A stretch of 64,000 nt of DNA from Bacillota bacterium (GTDB lineage Bacteria; Bacillota; Clostridia; DSM-8532). Below, in pieces: positions 43,617 through 53,074 of the stretch. A program made the translations under genes and the position numbers. Below the pieces are notes generated by a model. It saw nothing but the letters and a program-made list of their open reading frames with translations, made no database searches and was not told the origin of the DNA. Within the stretch, counting starts at the first letter, position 1, and each line of letters opens with the position of its first letter. The stretch lies in assembly GCA_023415825.1 (NCBI GenBank), contig JAEZJF010000024.1, positions 310,001 to 374,000 on the forward strand, in the 5' to 3' direction.

Positions 43617-44765
43617 ATGCATACTAAAAAAGCATTGATGATTGGCGCGGGTAATATCGGCAGGGGCTTTATTGGCGAAAGGCTGGCTAATGGCGGTTAT
43701 GAAATTATTTTTGCCGATGTCAATATGACAATAATCAATGAAATCAACCGTGCCGGCTCCTATAGGGTACACATTATGGACACCCGACAGGACGTGGCTG
43801 AAATCAGCAATATTTCAGGCGTCAGCTCGGCGAGCCCTGAATTTGTCAAAGCCTTCTTGACCTGCTCCCTGATCACCACAGCCGTGGGGCCCGCAATTCT
43901 GCCCCGCATCGCTCCCTCCTTGGCTTCGGCCATCGATGCCAGACGCCTGTCAGGCTCTGACGAGCCCTTCAACATTATTGCCTGTGAGAACGCAATCCAT
44001 GCTTCCTCCCTATTAAAAAATGCTGTTATGGAGCATCTGAACCAGGATGGAATTTTATATCTGGAGCAATTTGTCGGATTTCCTAACTGCGCAGTGGATA
44101 GAATAGTTCCACCTGCATCCTTCGATAATATTTTGGATGTGGCGGTTGAAAGATATTTTGAATGGGATGTGGAAAAGTCGGGCTTCCGCGGCGAAATCCC
44201 CGAAATTCCTGGAATGACTTTAGTGGACAAGCTTGATGCCTACCTGGAGCGCAAGCTCTTTACCCTCAATGCCGGTCATGCCATCTGCGCATATCTTGGC
44301 TATCATAATGGCATACAGACTATTGACGCCGCTATAGAGAATCCTGAAATATTCAATATTGTTTCAGGAGCCATGAGAGAAAGCGGTGAAGCACTCATTC
44401 GAAAATTTTCTTTTAACCCCGATAAACACGCTGCATATATTGACGCCATACTCAACCGTTTCCGCAATCCCTTCCTCGGTGACGATGTTGCCAGAGTGGG
44501 TCGCGAGCCCATCCGTAAATTGTCGGCCCAAGACCGGTTGATAAAACCCTTGAACAGCGCTATATCATACAATTTGGATCATCAAAATATTATTACCGGC
44601 ATAGCGGCTGCGCTTAATTATGACAATCCGGACGATAAGCAAAGCCGTGAAATGCAGGCGCTTCTAAAGCAGTATGGCGTGCGGGGCACATTAAATCGTA
44701 TCAGCGGTTTATCCGAAGACAGCCAGGTTGCCATCAGAATCGAGGAGGCCTGCTACGCCATGTAA
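43617..44765 (+). CDS. mtlD: Mannitol-1-phosphate 5-dehydrogenase / mannitol dehydrogenase family enzyme
   Basis: 382 residues. N-terminal NAD-binding GAGNIGRGFIGERLANGG; the catalytic segment of the polyol-specific long-chain dehydrogenases is KLFTLNAGHAICAYLG with Lys213, Asn218 and His221. Length fits MtlD (about 380). The reaction is polyol (phosphate) to ketose (phosphate) with NAD(H). No mannitol PTS gene is nearby, so a substrate other than mannitol 1-phosphate, such as a pentitol or hexuronate, is possible. Ribosome site GTGAGG is just upstream; the FGGY kinase follows after 61 bp. Confidence 0.85.
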   Translation: MHTKKALMIGAGNIGRGFIGERLANGGYEIIFADVNMTIINEINRAGSYRVHIMDTRQDVAEISNISGVSSASPEFVKAFLTCSLITTAVGPAILPRIAPSLASAIDARRLSGSDEPFNIIACENAIHASSLLKNAVMEHLNQDGILYLEQFVGFPNCAVDRIVPPASFDNILDVAVERYFEWDVEKSGFRGEIPEIPGMTLVDKLDAYLERKLFTLNAGHAICAYLGYHNGIQTIDAAIENPEIFNIVSGAMRESGEALIRKFSFNPDKHAAYIDAILNRFRNPFLGDDVARVGREPIRKLSAQDRLIKPLNSAISYNLDHQNIITGIAAALNYDNPDDKQSREMQALLKQYGVRGTLNRISGLSEDSQVAIRIEEACYAM

Positions 44766-44826
44766 TGCCTTACATAACACAAACGCATGTGACATATTGC
44801 ATGCCATAGATGAGCAGGAGATTTAA

Positions 44827-46488
44827 ATGAGTAAATATACAATCGGACTGGATTTCGGGTCTCTGTCAGGGAGGGGCATTCTCGCAGACGTATCGGACGG
44901 AGCTATTATTGCACAGGCAGTTTGTGATTATCCTCACGGGGTAATGAACGATCACCTCCCCGACGGAACGGTCATCCCACAGGGTTGGGCTTTACAAGAC
45001 CCCAAGGACTATCTGTTGGTTCTGGATACCGTAATCCCCGCGCTGCTGAAGAAGAGCCGTATACCGCCTGAATCTATCATCGGCATCGGCATAGACTTTA
45101 CCGCCAGTACGGTTTTGGCAGTGGACAAAAGAAATACTCCCCTTTGCTCTTTTCCTGAATATGCAGGGCGGCTTCACGCTTACGCCAAACTGTGGAAGCA
45201 TCACGGCGCCCAAAGTGAGGCCGACCAAATAGAGATACTCGCGGCAAAACGAAAGGCATCCTTTCTGAGTAAATATGGTGGTAAAATCTCGTCGGAATGC
45301 ATGCTGGCAAAGATATTACAGACCTATCATGAGGATCCGGAGCTTTATAGGGCAACCGACCATTTTGTGGAGGCTGGAGATTGGATAAGCAGCCTTCTGT
45401 CGGGACGTGAGATTCGAAGCAGCTCCATAGCCTCCTGCAAAATGATGTGGGGTAAGGACGCTGGATATCCCTCCCCTTCACTTCTGGCTGAATTAGAACC
45501 TGAGCTTGCCTACCTAGAGAAAAAACTGATCGGCACTATGGGAACGCCTATTTATGCCTCTCCCTGGGAAAAAGCAGGGATGCTGTCTGATGAAATGGCT
45601 CGAAGATTGGGGCTTTGTCCAGGGATAGCCGTCACCGCACCGCAGATGGATGGCTATGCCGCCCTGCCGGCAACAGGTGCAACCGCTCCTGGACAGATGC
45701 TAATGATGGCGGGAACATCTACGGCTATGCTCCTTCTGTCCCAGAATGAAATGTGTGTGCCGGGAGTCTGTGCGGGAGTAAGGGACAGTGGACTGCCCGG
45801 ATATTTTTGCTACGCCGCTGGTCAGGCCAGTGTGGGGGACTGTTTCCAATGGTTTGCCGACAACTGTGTACCCGCATCGTACACCGCCATGGCCACAAAA
45901 AGTAATCTTAATGCGCATCAATATCTAACCCGGCTGGCATCTGAGATGTCTCCGGGCGAAACTGGGCTCATAGCACTGGATTGGTGGAACGGTAACAAAT
46001 CGTGTCTGGTGGATGCGAATCTATCGGGACTCATTTTAGGGCTGACACTCCAAACAAAACCCGAGCACATTTACAGGACACTGCTTGAGGCCACTGCCTT
46101 TGGTGCTAATATGATTATCCGAAACTATGAAGCCCATGGCATTTCGGTGGATTCAATCACTGCCTGCGGCGGCATTGCCGAAAAGAACAGTCTCCTAATG
46201 CAGATATATGCCGATGTGCTGGAAAAGCCGGTTTATGTAAACCATTGCAAACAGACAGCAGCTCTCGGTTCGGCAATCTTTGCAGCCGCGGCTGCGGGAA
46301 AGAGCGCCGGTGGTTGGTCTTCCATTTTTGACGCCGTTGAAGCAATGGCCGACCGCAGAATCACCCCCTATCTCCCCTGCGAAAAGCACAGCCAAACTTA
46401 CCGGAAACTGATGGACGAATATGTGCTGCTGCATGACTATTTTGGCCGCCACGGCAACGACGTCATGAAGCGACTCCGTTCTTTATAA
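44827..46488 (+). CDS. FGGY-family carbohydrate kinase, ribulokinase-like
   Basis: 553 residues, the length of ribulokinase. It has GLDFGSLSGRGILADV at the N terminus, GIGIDFTASTVLAVD near 90, the ATP-site MAGTSTAMLLL near 300 and the C-terminal signature TACGGIAEKNSLLMQIYADVLEKPV. These enzymes phosphorylate a ketose or polyol with ATP. Its place after the polyol-dehydrogenase-type gene suggests that the ketose made by that enzyme is its substrate. AraB-type substrates (L- or D-ribulose) are the first guess. Confidence 0.85.
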   Translation: MSKYTIGLDFGSLSGRGILADVSDGAIIAQAVCDYPHGVMNDHLPDGTVIPQGWALQDPKDYLLVLDTVIPALLKKSRIPPESIIGIGIDFTASTVLAVDKRNTPLCSFPEYAGRLHAYAKLWKHHGAQSEADQIEILAAKRKASFLSKYGGKISSECMLAKILQTYHEDPELYRATDHFVEAGDWISSLLSGREIRSSSIASCKMMWGKDAGYPSPSLLAELEPELAYLEKKLIGTMGTPIYASPWEKAGMLSDEMARRLGLCPGIAVTAPQMDGYAALPATGATAPGQMLMMAGTSTAMLLLSQNEMCVPGVCAGVRDSGLPGYFCYAAGQASVGDCFQWFADNCVPASYTAMATKSNLNAHQYLTRLASEMSPGETGLIALDWWNGNKSCLVDANLSGLILGLTLQTKPEHIYRTLLEATAFGANMIIRNYEAHGISVDSITACGGIAEKNSLLMQIYADVLEKPVYVNHCKQTAALGSAIFAAAAAGKSAGGWSSIFDAVEAMADRRITPYLPCEKHSQTYRKLMDEYVLLHDYFGRHGNDVMKRLRSL

Positions 46489-46520
46489 AAATAAATTACT
46501 GTCCATGTCGGGCGAATTGC

Positions 46521-46569
46521 AAAAGGGGCTGTCTCAAAATAACCAAAAAATTTTGAGACAGCCCCTTTT
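46521..46569. terminator. Bidirectional rho-independent terminator between kinase and nrdJ
   Basis: A perfect 20-bp stem: left arm 46521-46540 (AAAAGGGGCTGTCTCAAAAT) and right arm 46550-46569, loop of 9. Flanking A and T runs let it serve both convergent genes. Confidence 0.9.
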
Positions 46570-46600
46570 ATTATTGCATGTCATTAATATGTATAAGGTC

Positions 46601-48925
46601 TCAACCGCACTTTGAGTATCCGCAGCTACGGCAGACGACACAGCCTCCTTCGTGTTCCACGTTGCTCCCGCACTCAGGGCAGCTGCCGGAATCTTTCGGG
46701 TTATCGTCATAAATCTTGGCTGTGGGCCTTGGAACCTGTAGGGTCGCTGCGACGGCAGGGGCGGATTTATAAACATCCCCGTTGCCGTTTCGGTGCTTCA
46801 TGACCTTCTCAATCATCCGGCCTATGGCGTCGGGGCAGGACAGAACGCTAAGCCCCTTCTGGCGAATGGTTGACGGGCAGCGGATGCCCTTAAGCTGTTC
46901 TACAATGGACTTTTCATCCATACCCGACCTTAGGGCTATGGATACTAAGCGGCTGGTGGCCTCGGACTGGGAGGGACAGCCACCTGCTCGCCCGGTGTTG
47001 GTAAATACCTCACAGATACCGTTTTCATCATAGTTGACGGTGATATAGAGGTTTCCGCAGCCAATCTTGACCTTCTCGGTAAAGCCGGTAGTAACCTCAG
47101 GGCGGGGCCTGGGTGTAATATGGGGCTGAGTTAATGCGCAAGCCTCCGCACAATCCTCGCAGGCAGTGGTGCTGGGTGCCACGTTCTGAAGTTCGGGCTT
47201 TTCTTCCTTGCCCTTAACACTGCCGATATTGAGCACCTGCATATCACGGCTTCCGTCACGATATATGGTAACACCCTTGCAGCCGGTGCGATAAGCCAGA
47301 TGGAATACCTCTGCAACATCCTCCTGTGTGGCTTCATTACGAAGGTTAACTGTCTTTGAAACCGCATTGTCAGTATGGTTTTGGAAGGCTGCCTGCATGT
47401 TGACATGCCATTCGGGAGAAATATCGTGGGAGGTTACAAAAATTTCGCGAATATCCTCCGGAACCTCTTGAATGTCATGAAGGGATCCTTTTTTGGCGAT
47501 TTCCCTCATGAGCTCCTCTGAATAAAATCCACCGTCCTCGGCTGCCTCCTTAAAGTGGGGATTAACCTCCACCAGCTCGGTGCCGTCCATGACATTTTTA
47601 ATAAAGGAGATGGCAAAGAGCGGCTCGATACCGCTTGAAACTCCGGCGATAATGCTCAAGGTACCTGTAGGAGCGATGGTTGTGGTAGTGGCATTTCTAA
47701 TCTTTCTACCCGCCTCGGCAAAAATGCTCTTGTCATGGAAGGGGAAAACGCCTTTGACGTTGGCAAGCTCCTCGCTCTTTTGCTTGGACTCAAAATCAAT
47801 AAAGCCCATGATCTCCTCAGCCAGTCTTACAGCCTCTCCGGAATGATACGGAATGCCCAGAATGAGAAGAAGATCAGCCCATCCCATAACGCCAAGGCCA
47901 ATTTTACGCGTGCCGCGTGTCATATGATCGATCTCAGGCAGCGGATAGTTATTGACATCTATAACATTGTCCAGGAAATGAACAGCTTTTCGCACGGTGT
48001 CACCAAGCTTGTCATAGTCCACCTCGGGACCATTCCCACTGTCCGTGACCATGAGGCTTAGGTTAATGGAGCCCAGATTACATGCCTCATAGGGCAAAAG
48101 GGGCTGCTCTCCGCAGGGATTGGTACTCTCTATTTCTCCCAGGACAGGGGTGACATTCTCACGGTTAATCCGGTCTATGAACACGATGCCAGGTTCGCCA
48201 TTGGTCCATGCCATTTGAACCATTTTATTAAAGACCTCACGGGCATTCAGGCTTCCCCGCTTCTCCTTGCTTTTTGGATCGATAAGATCATAGTCCCGGT
48301 CCTGTTCTACAGCCTCCATAAAGCTTTCGGTGAGCGCTACGCTGATATTAAAGTTGGTGATATCAGCATTATCCTGCTTGCAGGATATAAACTCCAGAAT
48401 ATCAGGATGATCCACCTTTAAAATGCCCATATTGGCACCACGGCGGGTTCCGCCCTGCTTAACTGCTTCTGTTGCAGCATTAAAAACCTTCATAAAGCTC
48501 ACGGGACCGCTGGCCACGCCGCCTGTTGAGTTAACACTGGAACCCTTTGCACGAAGACGGTTAAAGGAAAATCCGGTTCCTCCGCCGCTTTTATGAATCA
48601 ATGCCGCGTTTTTGACGCTATCGAAGATTCCCTCCATGCTGTCCTCGATAGGAAGCACGAAGCAGGCTGAGAGCTGACCCAAGGGTCTTCCGGCATTCAT
48701 AAGAGTCGGAGAATTGGGCAGGAATTCAAGGTTGGTCATCAAATCATAGAAGTCTTGCTCTATACTTTGAAGCTGCGCTTCTGAAACATAGTCCTTATCG
48801 GCAGCCGCAACAGTCTTTGCAACCCTTCTAAACATTTCCTCGGGTGTCTCTAAAACATTTCCATCCTTATCGCGGATCAGGTATCTTTTTTCCAGAACTT
48901 TTATAGCGTTTGGGCTTAGCAACAT
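46601..48925 (-). CDS. nrdJ: Adenosylcobalamin-dependent ribonucleotide reductase (class II)
   Basis: 774 residues. It reduces ribonucleotides to deoxyribonucleotides without oxygen, using coenzyme B12. The catalytic barrel shows NSPTLMNAGRPLGQLSACFVLP, STNPCGEQPLLPYEACNLGSINLS and TTTIAPTGTLSIIAGVSSGIEPLFA. The C terminus has the family's Cys-rich zinc segment CPECGSNVEHEGGCVVCRSCGYSKCG. GGAGGAG precedes the ATG. The promoter is covered by two NrdR-type boxes. A decayed copy of its codons ~47-87 lies at 50828-50948. Confidence 0.96.
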   Translation of the reverse strand: MLLSPNAIKVLEKRYLIRDKDGNVLETPEEMFRRVAKTVAAADKDYVSEAQLQSIEQDFYDLMTNLEFLPNSPTLMNAGRPLGQLSACFVLPIEDSMEGIFDSVKNAALIHKSGGGTGFSFNRLRAKGSSVNSTGGVASGPVSFMKVFNAATEAVKQGGTRRGANMGILKVDHPDILEFISCKQDNADITNFNISVALTESFMEAVEQDRDYDLIDPKSKEKRGSLNAREVFNKMVQMAWTNGEPGIVFIDRINRENVTPVLGEIESTNPCGEQPLLPYEACNLGSINLSLMVTDSGNGPEVDYDKLGDTVRKAVHFLDNVIDVNNYPLPEIDHMTRGTRKIGLGVMGWADLLLILGIPYHSGEAVRLAEEIMGFIDFESKQKSEELANVKGVFPFHDKSIFAEAGRKIRNATTTTIAPTGTLSIIAGVSSGIEPLFAISFIKNVMDGTELVEVNPHFKEAAEDGGFYSEELMREIAKKGSLHDIQEVPEDIREIFVTSHDISPEWHVNMQAAFQNHTDNAVSKTVNLRNEATQEDVAEVFHLAYRTGCKGVTIYRDGSRDMQVLNIGSVKGKEEKPELQNVAPSTTACEDCAEACALTQPHITPRPRPEVTTGFTEKVKIGCGNLYITVNYDENGICEVFTNTGRAGGCPSQSEATSRLVSIALRSGMDEKSIVEQLKGIRCPSTIRQKGLSVLSCPDAIGRMIEKVMKHRNGNGDVYKSAPAVAATLQVPRPTAKIYDDNPKDSGSCPECGSNVEHEGGCVVCRSCGYSKCG

Positions 48926-48977
48926 GGCTTTTCTCCTCCGTTACTCTCACTTTTATCTTCATGGATATCTTGTACTT

Positions 48978-49025
48978 TTAATACATATTGTATGTATCGG
49001 TTAAATCAACAACAATATATAGCGT
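48978..49025 (-). promoter_or_regulatory. nrdJ promoter with tandem NrdR-type boxes
   Basis: Box 1 (49010-49025) reads CAACAATATATAGCGT on the plus strand; box 2 (48978-48993) reads ATACAATATGTATTAA on the minus strand. Against the NrdR consensus acaCwAtATaTwGtgt they agree at 13 and 11 of 16 positions by my count. Their centres are 32 bp apart, the usual three-turn spacing. A minus-strand promoter TTGTTG (49010-49015), N17, TACAAT (48987-48992) overlaps both boxes, so NrdR binding should repress nrdJ. Confidence 0.75.
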
Positions 49026-49111
49026 AAATATATTATATCCACCTTTCCCTCTTGTTTCAAGACCATTCCTTTTACAAAGCTTCAATTTAACAGTGACATG
49101 CTTAAAAAATG

Positions 49112-50689
49112 TTAAAAATTAATGTTAATTTCTTCGGGCTTAGAGGAGTGTTTTAAAAGTCTTGTCAATTTGTCAGCTAAAATAGCCAGTCCATGATAGA
49201 ACATAAGGATCAAATAAGGATAAATGAGATAGATATAACGTGGCTTAATCTCCCAGAGGGTGTAGAATCCTATAAAGCCAAGCAAGACAATAGCCGGCAA
49301 GATTAAAGGATACTCATATTTCAAGCTTGCTCTCGTTTTGAGCGATCGGAATAGACCGACTGTTGTAAGGCCCAGCATCAAAAGGTTTGTTGTATGCAGG
49401 ACCCATCTGACAAAATCTCGGATCAGCATGTTGTTACCTATGAATTCTGTGGCAAAGGTAGGATACAAATATCCCCATGAACCTATGCCATAGTATTCTG
49501 CCTGATAGGTACCCTCGGTCCATAGCCAGATGTTCTTCTTTATGTACGTTTCTAAAATCCCTATGGCACCTCGGTCCTTTATGTTCTTTTTGATCATCTC
49601 TGTGTAAATTGCTGTACTTTTAGCTTTGTTCCACTGTCCTTCATGGATATAGACATTAAAGGATTTAGCATCATCCCAATAACCGATCTTTTTCTCATTC
49701 ATGCCAATATTGATCCACATATGGATCGGAATTGAGTTTTCACCCAGCGGCTCGGTAATTTTACCAGTATTCAGAAGGTAGCCGTTTACAAGAGCCAAGG
49801 GTAATTGACTAAGAATAAGGACGATTCCAAAAAACATAAAAGCTTTAGTTATTTTTATTTTATTTAGAATAAAATAAAGGGTGATGGCAATGAGGAAGAT
49901 GACACCAACATTTCGCAGGAAGTTTCCTGCTATAGCTAAAATACTGATCATGACTAAATGGGGCCACCTTTTTGTTTTAACAAATCGGATGGCATGGAAG
50001 ACAAGTCCGGCAAATAGCGTAGTGGCAATAAGATCATTATAAATAAGATTATTTAATAATAGCATGGGTAGAAAGAAGCCTGAAAAAATAAGGATACCGT
50101 AGCCTTTATCCTTTTTTGTAGAGCAGGTCTCTTCATATATCCGGAATACCAGGTACGAGGTGATGGACGAAAAAAGAATGTTTATAAGCTTTGGAACCAG
50201 TATAGTATCAGGAAATAGGCTGTAAATAAGCGATAAAAGCACCGTTATCCCGACATTATTGGGATATCGGTATAGATATCCTTTTTCTTGAAAGTGGATG
50301 AAGTTACCGTTAATGACTTGCAGGGCTATACGATTGACACTATCTTGGTCAGCAAACTGCTTTGCGGGAAGAAAAAGGATTACTGCTGTCTGAACTACTG
50401 CAGACAGGAATAATAGGAGCCACACAACTTTTTTTCTGTTAAATTGGTCAAGCTTTTTACACAGCCAATAAACGATGATAAATACAATGAGCAGGAAGAT
50501 GACCATTAAGATTAAAGAAACGGTATCTTCACGAATCCATACAGGCTTATCACCATACTTATAACCGCAAAATTCAGCCCGCTTTATAAGCGAAACTGCT
50601 AGGATACACAATACAAACGGTATGAGGAGAAGGGCAGGTATTTTGCTAAGTACATTCAGTATATTATTTTGCTTCTGTCCAGTTTCCAA
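49112..50689 (-). CDS. GT39-like membrane glycosyltransferase, copy 1
   Basis: 525 residues with about a dozen transmembrane helices. The first outer loop carries KQFADQDSVNRIALQVINGNF followed by GYLYRYPNNVGITVLLSLIYSLFP, the acidic-loop arrangement of dolichyl-phosphate-mannose/ArnT-like transferases (PMT fold). A large extracellular loop (~300-400, MWINIGMNEKKIGYWDDAKSFNVYIHEGQWNKAKS) precedes the C-terminal helices. It would move a sugar from a polyprenyl-phosphate donor to a surface acceptor. It is very similar over its whole length to the next gene and both lie on the minus strand. Confidence 0.8.
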   Translation of the reverse strand: METGQKQNNILNVLSKIPALLLIPFVLCILAVSLIKRAEFCGYKYGDKPVWIREDTVSLILMVIFLLIVFIIVYWLCKKLDQFNRKKVVWLLLFLSAVVQTAVILFLPAKQFADQDSVNRIALQVINGNFIHFQEKGYLYRYPNNVGITVLLSLIYSLFPDTILVPKLINILFSSITSYLVFRIYEETCSTKKDKGYGILIFSGFFLPMLLLNNLIYNDLIATTLFAGLVFHAIRFVKTKRWPHLVMISILAIAGNFLRNVGVIFLIAITLYFILNKIKITKAFMFFGIVLILSQLPLALVNGYLLNTGKITEPLGENSIPIHMWINIGMNEKKIGYWDDAKSFNVYIHEGQWNKAKSTAIYTEMIKKNIKDRGAIGILETYIKKNIWLWTEGTYQAEYYGIGSWGYLYPTFATEFIGNNMLIRDFVRWVLHTTNLLMLGLTTVGLFRSLKTRASLKYEYPLILPAIVLLGFIGFYTLWEIKPRYIYLIYPYLILMFYHGLAILADKLTRLLKHSSKPEEININF

Positions 50690-51026
50690 AATGCGAACCT
50701 CTCGGATGTTAACTTTGTTGGATTAATTCTCAATACTTATTAATCTTCTGTTCTTAGGTACCTTTGACCATGACGCCAGTAGGATTGAAACTAAAGCTCT
50801 TTTCACGGAGTCTGTAAAGGAAAAGCCTGAGAGCTGGGCCTAAGGGCCTTCCGGTTCATAAGGATCAGAGAATTGGGCAGGAATTCCAGGTTGGTCATCA
50901 AATTATAGAAATCCTGCTCTGTTATATGAAGCTGTACTTCTGTAACATTATATCCGCCTTTATCCCCTGTTTCAATACTATTCCTTTTACAAAGCTTTAA
51001 CTAAACAGTGACATTATAAAGAAATG
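50690..51026. other. Intergenic gap holding the duplication scar
   Basis: 337 bp between the two glycosyltransferase genes. Besides the nrdJ fragment it contains a copy of the sequence just downstream of glycosyltransferase 1 (CATTCCTTTTACAAAGCTT-like and ACAGTGACAT at 49065-49100 and 50980-51012). No functional gene. Confidence 0.8.
50828..50948 (-). pseudogene. nrdJ: Decayed 5' fragment of nrdJ
   Basis: The stretch matches nrdJ at about 48668-48787 (codons ~47-87), with shared runs such as CCTTCCGG, CAGAGAATTGGGCAGGAATTC-like text and GTTGGTCATCAAAT. Small indels break the frame. The similarity then jumps to the sequence found at 49030-49110, next to the glycosyltransferase end, so about 240 bp (nrdJ start plus NrdR boxes) have been lost from this copy. 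Confidence 0.85.
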
Positions 51027-52598
51027 TTAAGAAATTTTGTTCATTTTTTGCTGCTCAGCCTTGGGGGAACGTTTAAAAAGCTGCGCTAATCTGTTGGACA
51101 GAATAGCCAGTCCGTGGTAGGACATAAGAATCAGATAAGGATAGATAAGGTAGATATATCGCGGCTTAATCTCCCATATGGTATAAAACCCTATAAATCC
51201 TAGCAGAACAATGGCAGGTAAGATTAAAGGATACTCATATTTTTTTATAAATGACCTGATTAATCCAATGACTGCAAGGCCTAGCATCAGAAGATTGGTT
51301 GTATGCAGGACCCATCTGGTATAATCCCGTATGGGCCCGTTAGCGTTGATAAGCTCCGTAGCAAAGGTAGAATACAAATATCCCCACGAGCCTATGCCAT
51401 AATATTCCGCCTGATAGGTGCCCTCTGTCCATAGCCAGACGTTCTTTTTTACATATGTTTTTAAAATTCCAATGGCGCCTCGGTTCTTTATGTTCTTTTT
51501 AATCATCTCCGTGTAAATCGCTGCACTTTTGGCTTTGTTCCATTCGCCCTGTTTGATATACACATTGTAGGACCTAGAATCATCCCAATAACCAATCTTG
51601 TTGGCATTCATCCCGATATTGATCCACATATGGACAGGAATTGAGTTTTGACCGATTGGCTCGGTAATTTTGCCGGTATACAGAAGGTAACCATTTACAA
51701 GAGTCAAGGGAAGTCGGCAAAGAATAAGCACAATTCCAAAAAAAGCTAATGCCTTGATTATCTTTATTCGGTTCAAGATGAAATAGAGGGTTACGGCAAT
51801 AAGGAGAATGACCCCAACCTGTCGCAGGAAGTTCCCCGCTATGGTTAAAACAGCGATCATGACTAAATACCAACGTTTTTTTGTTTTGATATACCTGATG
51901 GCATAATGAACAAGTCCAGCAAATAATGTAGTGGCAATCAGATCATTATAGATCAAATTATTGAGTAGGAGCATGGGCAGGAAAAAGCCGGAAAATATCA
52001 CTATGCCATATCCCTTATCCTTTTTTGTAGGGCAGGTTTCTTCATATATCCGGAATATCAAGTACGTGGTAATAGAAGAAAAAATAATGTTTATAAGCTT
52101 TGGTACCAGTATGGTATTGGGGAAAATACTGTAAATCAGCGATAGAAGCAGTGTTATACCCATATTATTGGGATACCGGTAGAGATACCCCATTTTTTGA
52201 AAGTGTATAAAATTACCGTCTATCATCTGCAGGGAGATATAGTTAACAATATCCTGGTCTGCAAACTGTTTTGCCGGAAGAAAGAGGATCACTAATACCT
52301 GAACCACCGCAGACAGAAAGATCAGAATCCATACAACCTGTTTTCTGCTAAGCCGCTCAAGTCGCTTGCCCAACCAGTAGACAAAGACAAATGCAACCAT
52401 CAGGAGCATGACAGTCAGAATTAAATAAGCCGTATTCTCAAGAATCCAGGCAGGCTTGTCACCATACCTGTAACCGCAGAATTCAGCCCGCCATATCAAT
52501 GAGACTGCCAGGATAATTAATATAAACGGTACAAGAAGACAAACAGGTATTTTGCTAAGTACATCCAGTATTTTGGCTTTCTTCCGTTCAGTATCCAA
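51027..52598 (-). CDS. GT39-like membrane glycosyltransferase, copy 2
   Basis: 523 residues, full-length paralogue of copy 1 (same LSKIP(A/V)xLLxPF N terminus, same KQFADQD loop, same GTYQAEYYGIGSWGYLY segment). The outer loop differs more than the helices. Both frames are open, so both copies are probably in use. Conservation of the FADQD and WDD acidic positions in both argues that catalysis is kept. Confidence 0.8.
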   Translation of the reverse strand: MDTERKKAKILDVLSKIPVCLLVPFILIILAVSLIWRAEFCGYRYGDKPAWILENTAYLILTVMLLMVAFVFVYWLGKRLERLSRKQVVWILIFLSAVVQVLVILFLPAKQFADQDIVNYISLQMIDGNFIHFQKMGYLYRYPNNMGITLLLSLIYSIFPNTILVPKLINIIFSSITTYLIFRIYEETCPTKKDKGYGIVIFSGFFLPMLLLNNLIYNDLIATTLFAGLVHYAIRYIKTKKRWYLVMIAVLTIAGNFLRQVGVILLIAVTLYFILNRIKIIKALAFFGIVLILCRLPLTLVNGYLLYTGKITEPIGQNSIPVHMWINIGMNANKIGYWDDSRSYNVYIKQGEWNKAKSAAIYTEMIKKNIKNRGAIGILKTYVKKNVWLWTEGTYQAEYYGIGSWGYLYSTFATELINANGPIRDYTRWVLHTTNLLMLGLAVIGLIRSFIKKYEYPLILPAIVLLGFIGFYTIWEIKPRYIYLIYPYLILMSYHGLAILSNRLAQLFKRSPKAEQQKMNKIS

Positions 52599-53057
52599 AA
52601 TGCGACCCTCTCGTATGTTTACATAGTTGAGAAATTCTCAATACTTATTCATTTCCTGTTCTGACATCACTTATCCCATGAAAAGATTGCTGTTGTCATG
52701 AAACTAACGGCTGCTGAGTTGGGGTGAAAAATCTGCTTCCTTTTTTATTACTTTACGGAAAAGTAATTTTTCCAATATTCTCAAAATTCAATTTTTGAGC
52801 TGAAATATATCAAATAATAGGGCATTATGATCAAAACAAATAGGGCAAAACACCGGTGCACTTAGGCACTAATTACATTAATATGGATTTTAACGGCAAT
52901 AGTCATTTAGCAACTAAACAGATTATATGACGGAAAAGTGCAATATTCCGTGTTTTGTTCCTTATCAGGAAAAAAGCCAGGTTATATAATGAAGCCATAG
53001 CGGATTTGATTCTTATATATTTGAAACCGAAGGTGTCAGCGTCTAACTAATTCATTT
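52599..53057. other. Long leader region upstream of the second sugar locus
   Basis: About 460 bp without a gene. It contains the upstream ends of the glycosyltransferase 2 gene (minus) and of the transporter operon (plus), and an A/T-rich stretch. Apart from the promoter at 52962-52990 I see no repeat or RNA element I can name. Confidence 0.5.
52962..52990 (+). promoter_or_regulatory. Possible promoter of the LplB-type transporter operon
   Basis: -35 TTATCA (52962-52967), 17-bp spacer, perfect -10 TATAAT (52985-52990), 84 bp upstream of the chosen start codon. The poor -35 fits control by an activator such as the AraC protein of this locus. Confidence 0.55.
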
Positions 53058-53074
53058 AAGGAGTGAACAGTATT

